DNA of 64,000 nucleotides from contig JAVIAB010000160.1 in NCBI GenBank assembly GCA_032433765.1, positions 39,491,917-39,555,916 of the forward strand, read 5' to 3'. The notes under the pieces were generated by a model, which did no database searches, was not told where the DNA came from, and saw nothing but the letters and a program-made list of their open reading frames with translations. Below, in pieces: positions 22,010 through 33,165 of this stretch (within the stretch, counting starts at the first letter, position 1; each line of letters starts with the position of its first letter). The position numbers and the translations under genes are program-made. Origin of the DNA: Megaustenia siamemsis. Its lineage: Eukaryota > Mollusca > Gastropoda > Stylommatophora > Ariophantidae.

Positions 22010-23330
22010 GTTTGATGTATGCCAATAGGTTAAACTTCAATTTTTTTAATCGATTTCATGGGCGTAACCGCCAAAAATGGGTACAGGAGTAGTAATTTCA
22101 AAAGTTGTTTTTATGTAAATTCTTGATACGGGGCTACTTAATATAAAGTTTGGGTATGTCTAGATGTTAAATTGCCTATTTTTAACAGTTTCATGGGCGT
22201 AACCGCCAAAAATGGGTACAGGGGTAGTAATTTCAAAAGTTGTTTTTATGTAAATTCTTGATACGGGGCTACTTAATATAAAGTTTTGGGTATGTCTAGA
22301 TGTTAAATTGACTATTTTTAACAGTTTCATGGGCGTAACCGCCAAAAATGGGTACAGGGGTAGTAATTTCAAAAGTTGTTTTTATGTAAATTCTTGATAC
22401 GGGGCTACTTAATATAAAGTTTGGGGTATGTCTAGATGTTAAATTGACTATTTTTAACAGTTTCATGGGCGTAACCGCCAAAAATGGGTACAGGGGTAGT
22501 AATTTCAAAAGGTGTTTTTATGTAAATTCTTGATACGGGGATGCTTAATATAAAGTTTGGGGTATGTCTAGATGTTAAATTGACTATTTTTAACAGTTTT
22601 GTGGGCGTAACCGCCAAAAATGGGTACAGGGGTAGTAATTTCAAAAGGTGTTTTTATGTAAATTCTTGATACGGGGATGCTTAATATAAAGTTTGGGGTA
22701 TGTCTAGATGTTAAATTGACTATTTTTTAACAGTTTCGTGGGCGTAACCGCCAAAAATGGGTACAGGGGTAGTAATTTCAAAAGTTGTTTTTATGTAACT
22801 TCTTGATACGGGGATGCTAAATATAAAGTTTGGGGTATGTCTATATGTTAAATTTACTATTTTTAACAGTTTCATGGGCGTAACCACCAAAAATGGGTAC
22901 AGGGGTAGTAATTTCAAAAGTTGTTTTTATGTAAATTCTTGATATGGGGATGCTTAATATAAAGTTTGGGGTAAGCCTAGAGGTTAAATTTACTATTTTT
23001 AAGAGTTTCATGGGCGTCCCTTCATAAAGGCTCAAGGGGAGTAACAACCATAAAAGTGACTTTTAAGCAAATTTTTGCTATGGGGGTGTCTAATGTAAAG
23101 TTTGGAGTAACCCTAGAGTGTGAATTTACTATTTCTAACAGTTTCATGGGCGTCCCTCATAAAGGGTCAAGGGGCGTAACCACCATAAAAGTGACTTTAA
23201 GTAAATTTTTGCTATGGGGATGTCTAATATAACATCTGGGGTATGCCACTAGGTTAAATTTACTATTTCTAACAGTTTCATGGGCGTACCCCTCATAAAG
23301 GGACAAGGGGCGTAACAATCATAAATGTGG
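22010..23330. repeat. 136-bp tandem array, right arm (10 copies)
   Basis: Complement of the left array, with unit marks (tttcatgggcgtaacc) near 22055, 22187, 22323, 22460, 22595, 22730, 22868, 23006, 23142 and 23275. Three near-identical inner units lie between the diverged innermost unit and the gtgggcg variants, where the left arm has two. Confidence 0.95.
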
Positions 23331-23659
23331 TATTTTAAGCAAAATCTTGTTTTTTCTTAGTGGGTTATGGTAGGAGTGTAACCTACGTGTTTGGTAATAC
23401 TTTCGTTAGTAGAGTTATAGCAGGGGACATAACTTTCATGCTTTGCAGTACTTTTCTTAGCAGAGTTGTGACAGGGGCGTGAACTTTAAGTTCATTCTTT
23501 CAATGTGGTGTTTTAGTGTGTTTGGTTTTTACTAGAGTTCTATGAATATTTTCAATAATGATTTAGACACAGTCGCAACTATCATCAAGGGCAACCTTTT
23601 AGTAAATTGTAATTATTTATTAGGGTTTTCTCAGCTGTATTAAAGACTTTGGTTGATAA

Positions 23660-24822
23660 GTGGACACTTTTTTAGGGTTTTGAGTTCAACTTTTTGGTTA
23701 TGAGACGAAGTTTGGGGCTTGTTGTTATATTAGTTGTCTTTTGAAGTAACATTTTGGACTTTGAGTATACCTTTTTTTGACCTTTCATGTCTAACTATTT
23801 TGAGTTTGGGTTGTCTTTTTGACAAACTTTTGAGTTTGGGTTGTCTTTTTGACAAACTTTTGGACTTTGAATATAACTATTTGGTCTTTCGTGTCTAACT
23901 ATTTTGACTTTCGGTCTAAATTTTGTAGGGTTTTGAGTTCAACTGGTTATGCGACGAAATTTTGGGTTAAGTGTTACATTAGTTGTCTTTTGGAGTAACT
24001 TTTTTGGACTTTGCATATAAATTGTTGGGCTTTGTGTCTAACTATTTTGAGTTCGGGTTGTCTTTTTGACAAACTTTTGGACTTTGAATGTAACTATTTG
24101 GTCTTTTGTGTCGAACTAGTATCACTTTGGGACTAAATTTTTAGGCTTTGAGTTCAACTGGTTATGAGACGAAATTTTGTGAATTGGTGTTACATTATTT
24201 GTCTTTGGAGTAACTTTTTTGGACTTTGCATATAAATCGTTGGGCTTTGTGTCTAACAATTTTGAGTTTGGGTTGTCTTTATGACAAAATTTTGGATTTG
24301 CATATAACATTTACACCTTTGTGGTGAACTAGTACCACTTTGGACTAAGTTTTTTAGGGTTTTGAGTTCAACTTTTTGGTTATGAGACGAAATTTTGGGA
24401 TTAAGTGTTATATTAGTTGTCTTTTGGAGTAACTTTTTGGACTTTGCCTATAAATTGTTGGGCTTTGTGTCTAACTATTCTGAGTTTAGGTTGTCTTTTT
24501 GACAAACTTTTGGACTTTGCATATAACATTTACGACTTTCGTGTCGAACAATTACGACTTTGGGACTAATTTTTTAGGGTTTTGAGTTCAACTTTTGGTT
24601 ATGAGACGAACTTTTGGGGTTAAGTGTTACATTAGTTGTCTTTTGGAGTAACTTTTTGGACTTTGCATATACATTTTTGAGCTTTGCATCTAACTATTCT
24701 GAGTTTAGGTTGTCTTTTTGACAAACTTTTGGACTTTGCATATAACATTTAGGCCTTTTGAGGTGAACTAGTATCACTTTGGGACTAAATTTTTAGGGTT
24801 TTGAGTTCAACTTTGTGAGTAT
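23660..24822. repeat. 220-bp tandem array, right arm
   Basis: Complement of 19025-20185 with the same number of units. Single-base length differences occur in homopolymers such as ttttt and ggggtt. Confidence 0.9.
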
Positions 24823-24856
24823 GAACCAAAATTTTAGGGTTTGAAACTAAGTTTTC

Positions 24857-25165
24857 TTACCTGAAATGATCAACTTTACTGTTGTCTGTCATTCGTTGAA
24901 GTGATAAAGATATGGAACTCCAAAGTCTAAGAGCTGAATTAATCACCTTTAATGATGTCTGTCGTTCGTTGAAGTGGGCAACACTGGTATTAAAGCCTTC
25001 AGCGGTCAAAATGAGGTCATAGAACTCTTCTGGAATTGCCTCAGGGGTCAAAACGAGTTCAAGTAACCCACCACCCCGCATTTTTCCCCCACTGCTGACC
25101 CGACAGCCACTACCTACGCTTGGGCTAACGCGCTTTTCTGATTGGTTAATCCACCTGTCAGCCAT
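24857..25165 (-). CDS. Possible first exon / 102-codon ORF of unknown function (right arm)
   Basis: Intact version of the frame broken in the left arm. It starts MADRWINQSEK, has a Gly/Ser-rich stretch (GSGCRVSSGGKMRGGG) and then an acidic-to-amphipathic part (PEEFYDLILTAEGFNTS, SLKVINSALRLWSSIS). At its end the sequence reads cag|gtaaga, a consensus splice donor, within the last codons. It may therefore be a 5' exon whose partner exons were lost. CCAAT and GC boxes lie just upstream. No known domain is recognised. It could be a captured host exon or a chance open frame. Confidence 0.35.
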   Translation of the reverse strand: MADRWINQSEKRVSPSVGSGCRVSSGGKMRGGGLLELVLTPEAIPEEFYDLILTAEGFNTSVAHFNERQTSLKVINSALRLWSSISLSLQRMTDNSKVDHFR

Positions 25166-25262
25166 TTCTTCGCCCCGCCTCCTATGTTAATACTCTTTTC
25201 TGATTGGTTAATCCCGATATCAAGCGATGTTGGCATAGTCACTCGCTGATTGGCTAATTTAT
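25120..25262 (-). promoter_or_regulatory. CCAAT/GC-box promoter-like block, right arm
   Basis: Mirror of 18580-18720. Three ctgattgg boxes (complement of ccaatcag) and cgccccgcct precede the ORF starting at 25165, reading toward the centre. Confidence 0.5.
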
Positions 25263-25589
25263 TCATTTCTTACCAGGTTATATTTAAACTAGACGGCGTT
25301 ATAAGTTTGGTTGATTCAAGGAAAGTTACTGTTCACACTAGCGGATTTTTGCACAGTAAGTTGGCTTGTTTTCTCTTAACGTATGTTAAGGCTTATCGAT
25401 AACAGGTTATATTCGGTGTAGATGATTGAGACTATATTTTACGCTGTAAGTTTGAATGTTTTCTCTTAAAGTATGGTAAGACTTACCGATAACACGTTAT
25501 TCAACTGTATTGATGTAAAGTAGTTAAGATAAGTAATGTTGAATGTAATGTTCCTTCATTTTTCTTATTGGTTGATTAAAGTATGATAT

Positions 25590-26250
25590 ACCAGACAACC
25601 GCCATACACCCCACATACCACACTAGATGACCTCCATACACCCCTCACGACACAGTAGACGACCTCCATACACCCCTCACGACACACTAAACGCCCTCTA
25701 TACACCCAATATGACACACTAAACGACCTACATACACCATCATGACACACTAGACGCCCTCTATACACCCAATATGACACACTAGACGACCCCTATACAA
25801 CCATCATGACACACTAAACGCCCTCTATACACCCAATATGACACACTAGACGACCTCCGTACACCCATCACGACATACTAGCCGACCTCCATTGACCCAT
25901 CACGGCACACTAGACGACCCCTATACAACCATCATGACACACTAGACGACCCCTATACAACCATCATGACACACTAAACGCCCTCTATACACCCAATATG
26001 ACACACTAGACGACCTCCGTACACCCATCACGGCACACTAGACGACCCCTATACAACCATCATGACACACGAGACGACCCCTATACAACCATCATGACAC
26101 ACTAAACGCCCTCTATACACCCAATATGACACACTAGACGACCTCCGTACACCCATCACGACATACTAGCCGACCTCCATTGACCCATCACGGCACACTA
26201 GACGACCCCTATACAGCCCTTATTACACACTAGGCGACCTCCATACACCC
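25590..26250. repeat. 32-bp minisatellite, right arm
   Basis: Complement of 17590-18255 (unit with atgacacactagacgacc). Unit order is largely conserved with a few substitutions and small indels. Confidence 0.9.
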
Positions 26251-26261
26251 ATCGCTGCGAT

Positions 26262-26633
26262 GAACATACTAGCAAGACAGACTGTATAAACTGTAAGGGT
26301 GTTAAAGCATACACCAAACGAACGCCCGGGCTTTTTAAACTAGAGTACGAAGGGACAGCTCTTGTTAGCTTATGTAGTAAGACGTACCATTGTAGTGGGG
26401 ATTACGATAAAATCAGTTGTAAGGGGTTAAGCAAGCAACACAACAAATTAGATAAAGATATGTTTTTAGAGGTTCTCGCTACGCAAAAGGCCAAGGGTGG
26501 AAAAAATGTAGGTTTCAAAGTCTTAAATAATTCCATATTTTCCTACAGTCAAACAAGAAATGCTCTTTCTTATTTCTATATAAAAAGAAAGGTCGCTGAT
26601 GATAATGTCTCGACTACGCCACTAGATATTTAA
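26262..26633 (+). pseudogene. Polinton DNA polymerase B, C-terminal remnant (right arm)
   Basis: Open for 123 codons from GAA at 26262 to TAA at 26631-26633, with the same words as the left copy (CINCKGVKAYTK, TPGLFKLEYEG, SLCSKTYHC, VSTTPLDI). The frame stays open further left through the edge of the minisatellite but loses similarity there. It reads outward, so the stop codon lies about 490 bp from the element end, the normal position for a polymerase gene at one end of a Polinton. No catalytic residues remain. Confidence 0.8.
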
Positions 26634-27122
26634 CTATTTACACTACTAACTTAGACTACCCAGCAACCTCTAACAGTTTCACCCCTTATGATTCATTTGT
26701 GACATAGAGCTAAGCGGACACCCAACTACATAGCTATAAATAAATGTTATCCTTGTACTATATATTTACTCAATGTACTGAATATTTTTGTAATGTTATA
26801 TAATTTCAATGTATGTTATACACCTATTGAGATAATAAAAGAATAAAATATATCTCTGTCTTCTATTTTATATTGATTGTTTGTCAATGATGTTGTATAA
26901 TCTACTAACCTATCACTATCGCTCAAGAACTCCAAAGCCAGGACACACCAGACATAAACAGGTCACTTCCGGGTCACCGGGCCTAGAGGTCAACATCCCG
27001 ACACGAAATGTCACGGTTAACTCCCCCTGCACCTACGGTACATTAGGTGCGCCGCGCACCTACTATATATCTTTGTTAATTTAGCGCCTAAATACTAACC
27101 AGATCCTTCCTGCTATACTACT

Positions 27123-27128
27123 GTAGTT
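27123..27128. repeat. Target-site duplication, right
   Basis: GTAGTT, the partner of 16714-16719. Confidence 0.85.
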
Positions 27129-27359
27129 TTCCTTCTCGAAGAGAGATCAGTTTGCGCACCAACCATGTTTCAGTCTAGTCTAGTTCGATTTTGTAGGACC
27201 TGGTCCTCTCTGATCCCTTCTGGTCTGGCATAATCTAGTGAAATAAAGAAAAAAAAGGAGAGTACTCCTTTGTTTGGGACATCATGCTTGAGTGTTGCTT
27301 TCTTGATGAACTTACCATGTTCTTCAACTATGGGCGTGGCCAAGACGCCATCCAGCAAC

Positions 27360-27840
27360 TGATCAGAGTTCCGCCAGCGATCTACAGCTGACTGAATGCG
27401 TCAGGATCGACTTACAACTGAGCTGAGTTCGGCCAGCGATCTACAGCTGACTGAATGCGTCAGGATCGACTTACAACTGAGCTGAGTTCGGCCAGCGATC
27501 TACAGCTGACTGAATGCGTCAGAATCGACTTACAACTGATCTGAGTTCGGCCAGCGATCTACAGCTGACTCCGTGCGTCAGGATCGACTTACAACTGAGC
27601 TGAGTTCGGCCAGCGATCTACAGCTGACTGAATGCGTCAGGATCGACTTACAACTGATCTGAGTTCGGCCAGCGATCTACAGCTGACTCCGTGCGTCAGG
27701 ATCGACTTACAACTGAGCTGAGTTCGGCCAGCGATCTACAGCTGACTGAATGCGTCAGAATCGACTTACAACTGATCTGAGTTTGGCCAGCGATCTACAG
27801 CTGACTGAATGCGTCAGGATCGACACACAAATGAGCAGAT
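27360..27840. repeat. 59-bp tandem array, about 8 copies
   Basis: Unit contains gagttcggccagcgatctac, agctgactgaatgcgtcagg and atcgacttacaactga. Two variant types (tgaatgcg and tccgtgcg) alternate, showing multi-unit duplication. It lies 230 bp right of the palindrome, outside it. Confidence 0.95.
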
Positions 27841-28639
27841 CAAGACCCGCTTTTTCTATTATATATATTATATTGCTTGATCGCAGATAGACACCATAAT
27901 AGCTTCCTTCCAAACTGTTAGAAGTTAATTTCCAGTTCTCTCAACCATATGCCTGTTTTTATATGAGGCATACAAACATATGGCTTGAGCTACGATAACA
28001 TTAATTAATTACAAGAACAAGTGAATTATAAATTTTAAAGCTTGTAAATATATAAATACAACTAAAGTACGACTACGCTGGTTAAAAAAAAAAAAGAAAA
28101 AAGTTTCCACTTCACTTTTTAATGGCCATTATGGTCTCATATAACGTAGAAGTCACAATCTGGGCTAACAGATCGTACCCTGCCTAGTAGGCAAAATTTC
28201 CGAGAACAACCAGTCACCAAACTTGCAAAAATGAACAATTTTGTCAATACTAGGAAAAAAAAACACATAAAGTATACACACCACGAACACATCGATAAAT
28301 TATTTTTTTAAAAGTTAAAAAAAAAAAAGAGCACACGTAAAGTAAATGCGCACGGAATACCACTATGGACTCAAATATTACAATTATATAAGAGAAATGA
28401 TTAAAAGCAAAACTAAAAGGTCAGAAAAATCATGTAATGTAGCAGATAAGTTTAATAGTTACTAGGGAATAGGACGTTTAGTGACAAACGACAATTCACA
28501 AACAGCAGAGATAGACTCAAGATGCATCAAGGCTTGTCAAACAATTGGACAGCTACCACTATTGTCCAACAAGGAAATAACTATACTAGTCCTGTAATCT
28601 AGATGCAAGAACAATAAGAAAATTAACCTCTACTGAGAT
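27841..28639. other. Unassigned AT-rich DNA
   Basis: A-rich runs at 28087-28105 and 28311-28330. No gene or repeat recognised. Confidence 0.4.
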
Positions 28640-28985
28640 GAAATGTGTTAGACCAATGGCAGGAAACAGTCTGAGAGGCAAGATTAGACAAATAAGAACT
28701 GAGAAAAAAAGCTAGGAATAGCCCCCGCCATAAAATATATAAAGAAACAACATATAAAATGGTTTGGCCACGTGTCAAGGGAGAGTGATCAAAACACAAC
28801 GCAACGAACCCTCAATAAACGTTACGAGAACACCAGACCCAAGGGTCGACCACGAAAATTATGGATCCATGGAATATTAGAAACACTAGGAAACATAACA
28901 GCAGCAGAGGCGAACAGAAGAGCAAAAGACCGCAAATTATATCTCTCCTCGATGCTGAATGACAAATGAGGAAGGAAAGAAGAAG
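28640..28985 (+). pseudogene. Non-LTR retrotransposon C-terminal fragment
   Basis: From about 28740 one frame reads KWFGHVSRESDQNT, then RPKGRPRKLWIHGI, then ANRRAKDRKLYLSSMLND and a stop at 28967. This is the layout of the C-terminal end of LINE reverse transcriptase proteins. It is a different family from A to D. Confidence 0.65.
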
Positions 28986-29016
28986 TTAATCGGCATGGCA
29001 CACGATTTCATTTTTA

Positions 29017-29120
<104 letters not shown>

Positions 29121-29255
29121 CCTTTCAAGCCGTAGCCGGCCCATAGGGCATAGACCCAGATACTCTTTCTCTTATCTAAATTTTTGTTCTAGCAGTTTTC
29201 AATCCTTGTAAAAATCTTTTATCAAATCTGGCCATTTGTCTCTGTTATGTGCAAC

Positions 29256-29289
<34 letters not shown>

Positions 29290-29390
29290 GAGGGAGCCGA
29301 TTCCTGCTGCTCTTGCCTCTCTGATCAATGTTCTTCTCAGTGTCTCTTGGGTCGGCCTCTTTTCCTCTTCATTTTTACAATGAGGTCGTA
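29121..29390 (-). pseudogene. LINE family D 3' end, antisense
   Basis: Complement of the family 3' UTR (tactctttctcttatctaaa), then the terminal coding segment (attgagggagccgattcctg). A (CT)n run of about 35 bases interrupts it at 29252-29286. Confidence 0.75.
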
Positions 29391-29984
29391 AAATATAAGC
29401 AAACTTTTGACATTATTATTTACAATTATGTAAAATAATAAATTATTTTTTTGTAAATATTTGATAAAAATATAGAAAAAAAGTAACATTATTTTTTTGT
29501 AAATATTTGAAAAAATATAGAAAAAAAAGTAACAACTAAAGAACATTACAACATATTTAGAATAATAGTATTGTTGTTTGAATTGTTGTACGACATGTCA
29601 ATTTGTCAAGAAGAACTCTTATGTCTTAGAGGTAAACAAACGTGTTTCCTGGTCGATCATGGTAGGTGTTTTCTACACACTTTTTGGGGACGCTTGCACT
29701 TTTATCATAGTCTCTGGTGTTTATCTATCAATGTAAGTACATATATCATATATTATATTGTATGCATTTCCTCATAACACACTGAAAACTGCAGATTTAG
29801 TACTTTGACTTTATAATTTAAAAAAATTATATAAAATATAAATTTTATTTTTACAAAATAACAACGAATAGTCACAATAATAATAGTAATTAATTAAATT
29901 TAAATAGACTTGACTAAGACTAAGTTGACTCGTCTTCAAGACGAAAACGGTCTTGGTTGCCCTATAGCCCTATATAGTATAATA
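29391..29984. other. Unassigned AT-rich DNA
   Basis: 29430-29530 contains a 49-bp direct repeat (ttttttgtaaatatttga...aaaaaagtaac). Nothing else is recognised. Confidence 0.4.
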
Positions 29985-30360
29985 TATCATCATCATTGAG
30001 TGCCTTCTCCGCAACGAAGGTTGGCTACCATGGATCGCTATTCTACTCTGTTTCTTGCTTTGATGGTGCAGGCTGTCATGTGGCAGAGTGTTCCCTCGTT
30101 TGGCTTTTCGTGGCAAGGCGCTGTGCCACTGAGTACGGTTTCGGTTCGATCCTGCCTTGGTCCATATTTTTTTCTGTTGTTGATTATTTGTCATTTTTTC
30201 CGAGTGCTGTAAACATACCTCTTCCTCTGAATTGATTCACTGATTATTGCCTCGGAAGTTTCCCTCTATAATATTCATTTATTAATATTTGTCTCCTGTC
30301 ATAGAGATTGACTTGTTCATCTTACTCTTGATGTTATTCGTCCATTAATTTGATTAAATA
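29985..30360 (-). pseudogene. LINE family C 3' end, split by a SINE
   Basis: The complement of the family C end (catcatcattgagtgcc...gctttgatggtgcaggctgt) runs to 30079. It resumes at 30296 (ctgtcatagagattgacttg...ttcgtccatt). Confidence 0.75.
30080..30295 (+). mobile_element. SINE family S4 with target duplication
   Basis: 216-bp insertion bounded by ctgtcat (30073-30079 and 30296-30302). The tRNA-like head holds gtggcaaggcgctgtgccac and a B box (ggttcgatcctgcc); the body matches 12490-12640. It provides the reference layout for the foldback at 12.34 kb. Confidence 0.75.
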
Positions 30361-30361
30361 G

Positions 30362-30915
30362 TCCGACGGAAGATGTACAAAAGAGGTGAGATGCAGAATG
30401 GCTCAGGCAAAAGTAGCTTTCTAAAAAATGAGGAAGATACTATGCAATCCATTTTTGACAATAAAAACAAGAAAAATTAACATTCTTAAATGTTATGTAG
30501 AGCCAGTCCTAACATATGGATGTGAATCAGGGAAAATAGGACACCAGACAAGAAATCACTGGAGTCTTTAGAAATGTGGTTTTACAGAAGAATGTTGAGA
30601 ATACCATGGGCAGCTAAGAAGAGTAATGAAGATGCTCTGAAAGAGGCCAAAGCAAAAAGAGAGTTAATTTCCAATATTAGGTAGAAACAGTCATTATTTT
30701 TTGGCCACGTAATGAGAAGAGAAGAGCTGGAATATATTGTAACAACTGGGAAAATTGAGGGACAAAGAGATAGAGGGAAGCAAAGAGAACAGATACCAGA
30801 CAGCTTAAGAGAATGGCTTGGCAGAAGATCAACAATGGAAATGATAAATAACTGTCGAGATCAAAAGTGTGGAAAGACATGGTCACCTACTCCAGCAGGC
30901 CCGGTACTTGATAAT
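30362..30915 (+). pseudogene. LINE family A, 3' part
   Basis: Starts within the thumb region (tgtacaaaagaggtgagatg), continues through a CESGKIG-like segment and RREELEYIVTTGKIEGQRDR, and ends near gcccggtacttgat. It is frameshifted in several places and was 5' truncated at insertion. Confidence 0.8.
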
Positions 30916-30919
30916 AATG

Positions 30920-31045
30920 AAAGCGGCATGGGTGTAATACTGACCACATTACCCCAAAAATCATGTGCTGATGGTCTGTAAATATTATTATCAGTAACAC
31001 CTTATTCTGTATATGTCACTTGGTGTGATGGAGCTCTTTACTTTA
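30920..31045 (+). repeat. SINE family S1, 3' half
   Basis: Starts at aagcggcatgggtgtaatac and ends in ggagctctttacttta. The tRNA head is absent. It directly follows the LINE A copy. Confidence 0.75.
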
Positions 31046-31154
31046 CTACCTCAAAAGTTGCCACAGTGTAAAATAAAAGAAAGAGTAATAGCCAAGGTGT
31101 TGCACTGATGGAGAGATAATTTTGTATTTACTAAAAGCCATATTATGATGAATC

Positions 31155-31430
31155 CTGTGTGGTACCGGGGCCTCATTATGAGGGAGGTAAAGAATAGTGA
31201 CACTGTGACCTTCCAGGCATGTCGTAAGAGGCGACTAAGGAGGTTGATCGATGGCTTGACAAGCTGTCATTGTAAAAAGTATTGTTATGGAAACAGTGCC
31301 ATAGATTTTAGAGCAGTGATCTCTGGAATATGTGCCATTTTGGCAAGCAAGGCTTCTGTTTTTGAGATTGTGGTTCTGCCCTATGTGCCGTCTTCGGCTC
31401 GAAAGGACAATAGATAGATAGATATTATGA
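31155..31430 (+). repeat. Interspersed repeat E with (GATA)n tail
   Basis: Ends in ccctatgtgccgtcttcggc and gatagatagatat. The same 3' end recurs at 43165-43265. It is probably a LINE or SINE 3' end; the coding part is not recognised. Confidence 0.55.
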
Positions 31431-31724
31431 TGAAAGGAAAAATCTGTAAAAGTAGCTTTGCAGCAGGAGGAGGCAAGCTGATCATCAGAAGTAGACCCTC
31501 TTGAGCAAGTGTTTCAGACGTTTTTGGTATTTTGACATTCAAGGGAGGTTGGGTCATGACTCCTTCTTGTCAGCCTCCTTCTACTGCAATCAGCCTGAAG
31601 GTTGCTACTATTTTTGAGCAACAGCCACAGTGTTATTTTGATAAAATGATAACTTTGTATTTGGTAAAATTAAAATGTTACATTGTTGATAAATTTGCAA
31701 AACAAACATTGTACCTGAACTAAA

Positions 31725-31862
31725 GCCTCAGGTGTTACATTGATAGAGTGACAACAAGACTGTACTTAAACAACAGCCTCAGGTGTTACATTGATAGAGT
31801 GACAACAAGACTGTACTTAAACAACAGCCTCAGGTGTTACATTGATAAGATGACAAGACTTC
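31725..31862. repeat. 51-bp tandem repeat, about 2.7 copies
   Basis: Units start at cctcaggtgttacattgata near 31726, 31777 and 31828. Related diverged units (cctctgtattaattgat at 32106, cctcagatttactttgatag at 33179) lie further right, so an older, larger array was broken up by insertions. Confidence 0.8.
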
Positions 31863-31864
31863 TT

Positions 31865-32085
31865 CTTCTACCTTTCAGCTCCCTGTGGAGCATAGGTCTT
31901 CAACAGACACTTTCCAAGTCGTTCTGTTTCTTGCCATTCTTTTAAGATCATTCCATGTTTTCCCCAACATCTTCATCTCTGCTTCTATCTGTCTTCTCCA
32001 AGAATTCATTGGTCTTCCTCTTTTTCTTTTCCCCTGGGGATTCCAAAAAAGGGCTTGTTGTGTAATACTCTCAGTTGGCTTATGA
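31865..32085 (-). pseudogene. LINE 3' end fragment, family G, antisense
   Basis: Complement of a C-terminal coding end (ggtcttcctctttttctttt and aaaagggcttgttgtgtaat correspond to a basic GRP-type patch). A second copy is at 33800-34040. Confidence 0.55.
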
Positions 32086-32210
32086 CAAGACTACGTAAAG
32101 AAAAGCCTCTGTATTAATTGATAAAATGAACTTGAGTGAAAGAAGTACCCCCATCCTTTAAGGTGAAATCCTTTCTATGCAAGCTCTTGTATATTTCACC
32201 ATCTGTGCTT

Positions 32211-32337
32211 CACGCCATGTGGCGTATATGGAATATGGCGTTAGTAGCCATAATTTTTACAGACCTTCACTACATTATTTTTTGGGTAATGTGGTCAGTA
32301 TTACGCCCGTGCCACTTTACTTTCCTATAAAAAAATC
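32211..32337 (-). repeat. SINE family S1, antisense fragment
   Basis: Contains acgccatgtggcgtatatgg through attacgcccgtgccacttta; the head is missing. Confidence 0.75.
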
Positions 32338-32819
32338 AAGAGCTTGTTTTTTATGGTATATGCCCTCCGCATTCCAGTGTAATATATTCAGCTGTTTCTT
32401 GAAGCCTTTCCGGTCAGCGGTAGTTTCTATCATATTTAGAGTCTGTTAGATCCAGTCTGATTGATTACTTGTTAAAACGTTGCACTGTGTTCTGTGCCAG
32501 TGGCCCAGTTCATCCGATTTCAGCTAGCATTTTATTCAGGTTTGCTTTCCTTAGCCCTTGATTGTCCCCAATCTTCCTGCAAGGCAGCAGATTGTCTTTT
32601 CTGTAGGGGGATTCTGCCCTTAGATGGTCTGCCCTCCAGGCTTACGAGCACCATCTGCCCAAGCTTGTTGGAGTAATTAGTTGGTGATTAGACCATCACC
32701 ATCATCACGATGACGTAGCACACAAAAATGTCGTACACACAATTTCGCTCCCTTTAGATTCTCAATTACTCTAGTGAAAGCAGCCTACAGCAAACAAAAC
32801 ACAGTGCAAATTCCCTAAA
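32338..32819. other. Unassigned DNA
   Basis: Pyrimidine-rich; no motif recognised. Confidence 0.35.
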
Positions 32820-33165
32820 GAGATAAAACTGTGGCTGATGAAGTACTTTACATTAATAAGTAACATGGAAATAACTTGCATCAAGGAATTCCAACAACGG
32901 TCATGAACAGCACCAATGTAACGTAAAGCGCAGATCAAGTCTAAACATTGGAAGGTCGCATTCACAACACTTGATTTGTCAAAAAAGGACTGTTGCTGGC
33001 GTACAACTTCGCTTTAGCCGCACAGATGTAATAAGTAGATCATCATTTATACTTTAACGTAGAAAAATACTACGGAGAACTGAAATTAATCAGATTCCAA
33101 ATGCACTTTCTGCAGCAATCAAGATAACGTGACATAGATCCACCATCTTACCGGATGTCAATCAG
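32820..33165. repeat. Interspersed repeat H, copy 1
   Basis: Shares gaaggtcgcat, the caaaaaaggactg region and a tccaccatctt end with 58500-58785. The family is unknown. Confidence 0.5.

Larger units (their letters stand above)
16720..27122. mobile_element. Palindromic defective Polinton/Maverick (10.4 kb)
   Basis: The whole unit is an inverted duplication: left arm 16720-21767, spacer 21768-21941, right arm 21942-27122. Both ends read 5'-AGTAGTATAGCAGGAAGG inward and are flanked by the 6-bp repeat GTAGTT. AG termini, long terminal inverted repeats and 6-bp duplications are established Polinton hallmarks. Both arms also carry the C-terminal end of the Polinton protein-primed DNA polymerase B. 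There is no integrase, packaging ATPase, protease or capsid gene, so it cannot move on its own. Arms match closely, with scattered substitutions and single-base indels, and differ by one 136-bp unit. Inference: a single end of a parent element was duplicated in inverted form, and this unit then integrated. Confidence 0.85.
21942..27122 (-). repeat. Right arm of the palindrome
   Basis: Inverted copy of 16720-21767, 5181 bp long. The outer 4.07 kb is collinear with the left arm to within a few bases. The length difference is explained by one additional 136-bp unit in the inner part. Confidence 0.9.

Noticed and set aside
20800..23047. Multiple 60-110 codon frames (MKLLPLYPFL-type) in the palindrome
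   Set aside because: They restart in every 136-bp unit in both arms and end by frame drift; they are repeat by-products.
19025..24822. Telomere-like aaaccctaaa in the 220-bp arrays
   Set aside because: The motif occurs once per 220-bp unit, not as a tandem telomeric repeat.
16720..27122. Assembly artefact (mirrored duplication) as explanation of the palindrome
   Set aside because: A perfect 6-bp duplication flanks the whole unit, the arms differ by substitutions, small indels and one 136-bp unit, and a unique spacer lies between. Not fully excluded without reads.
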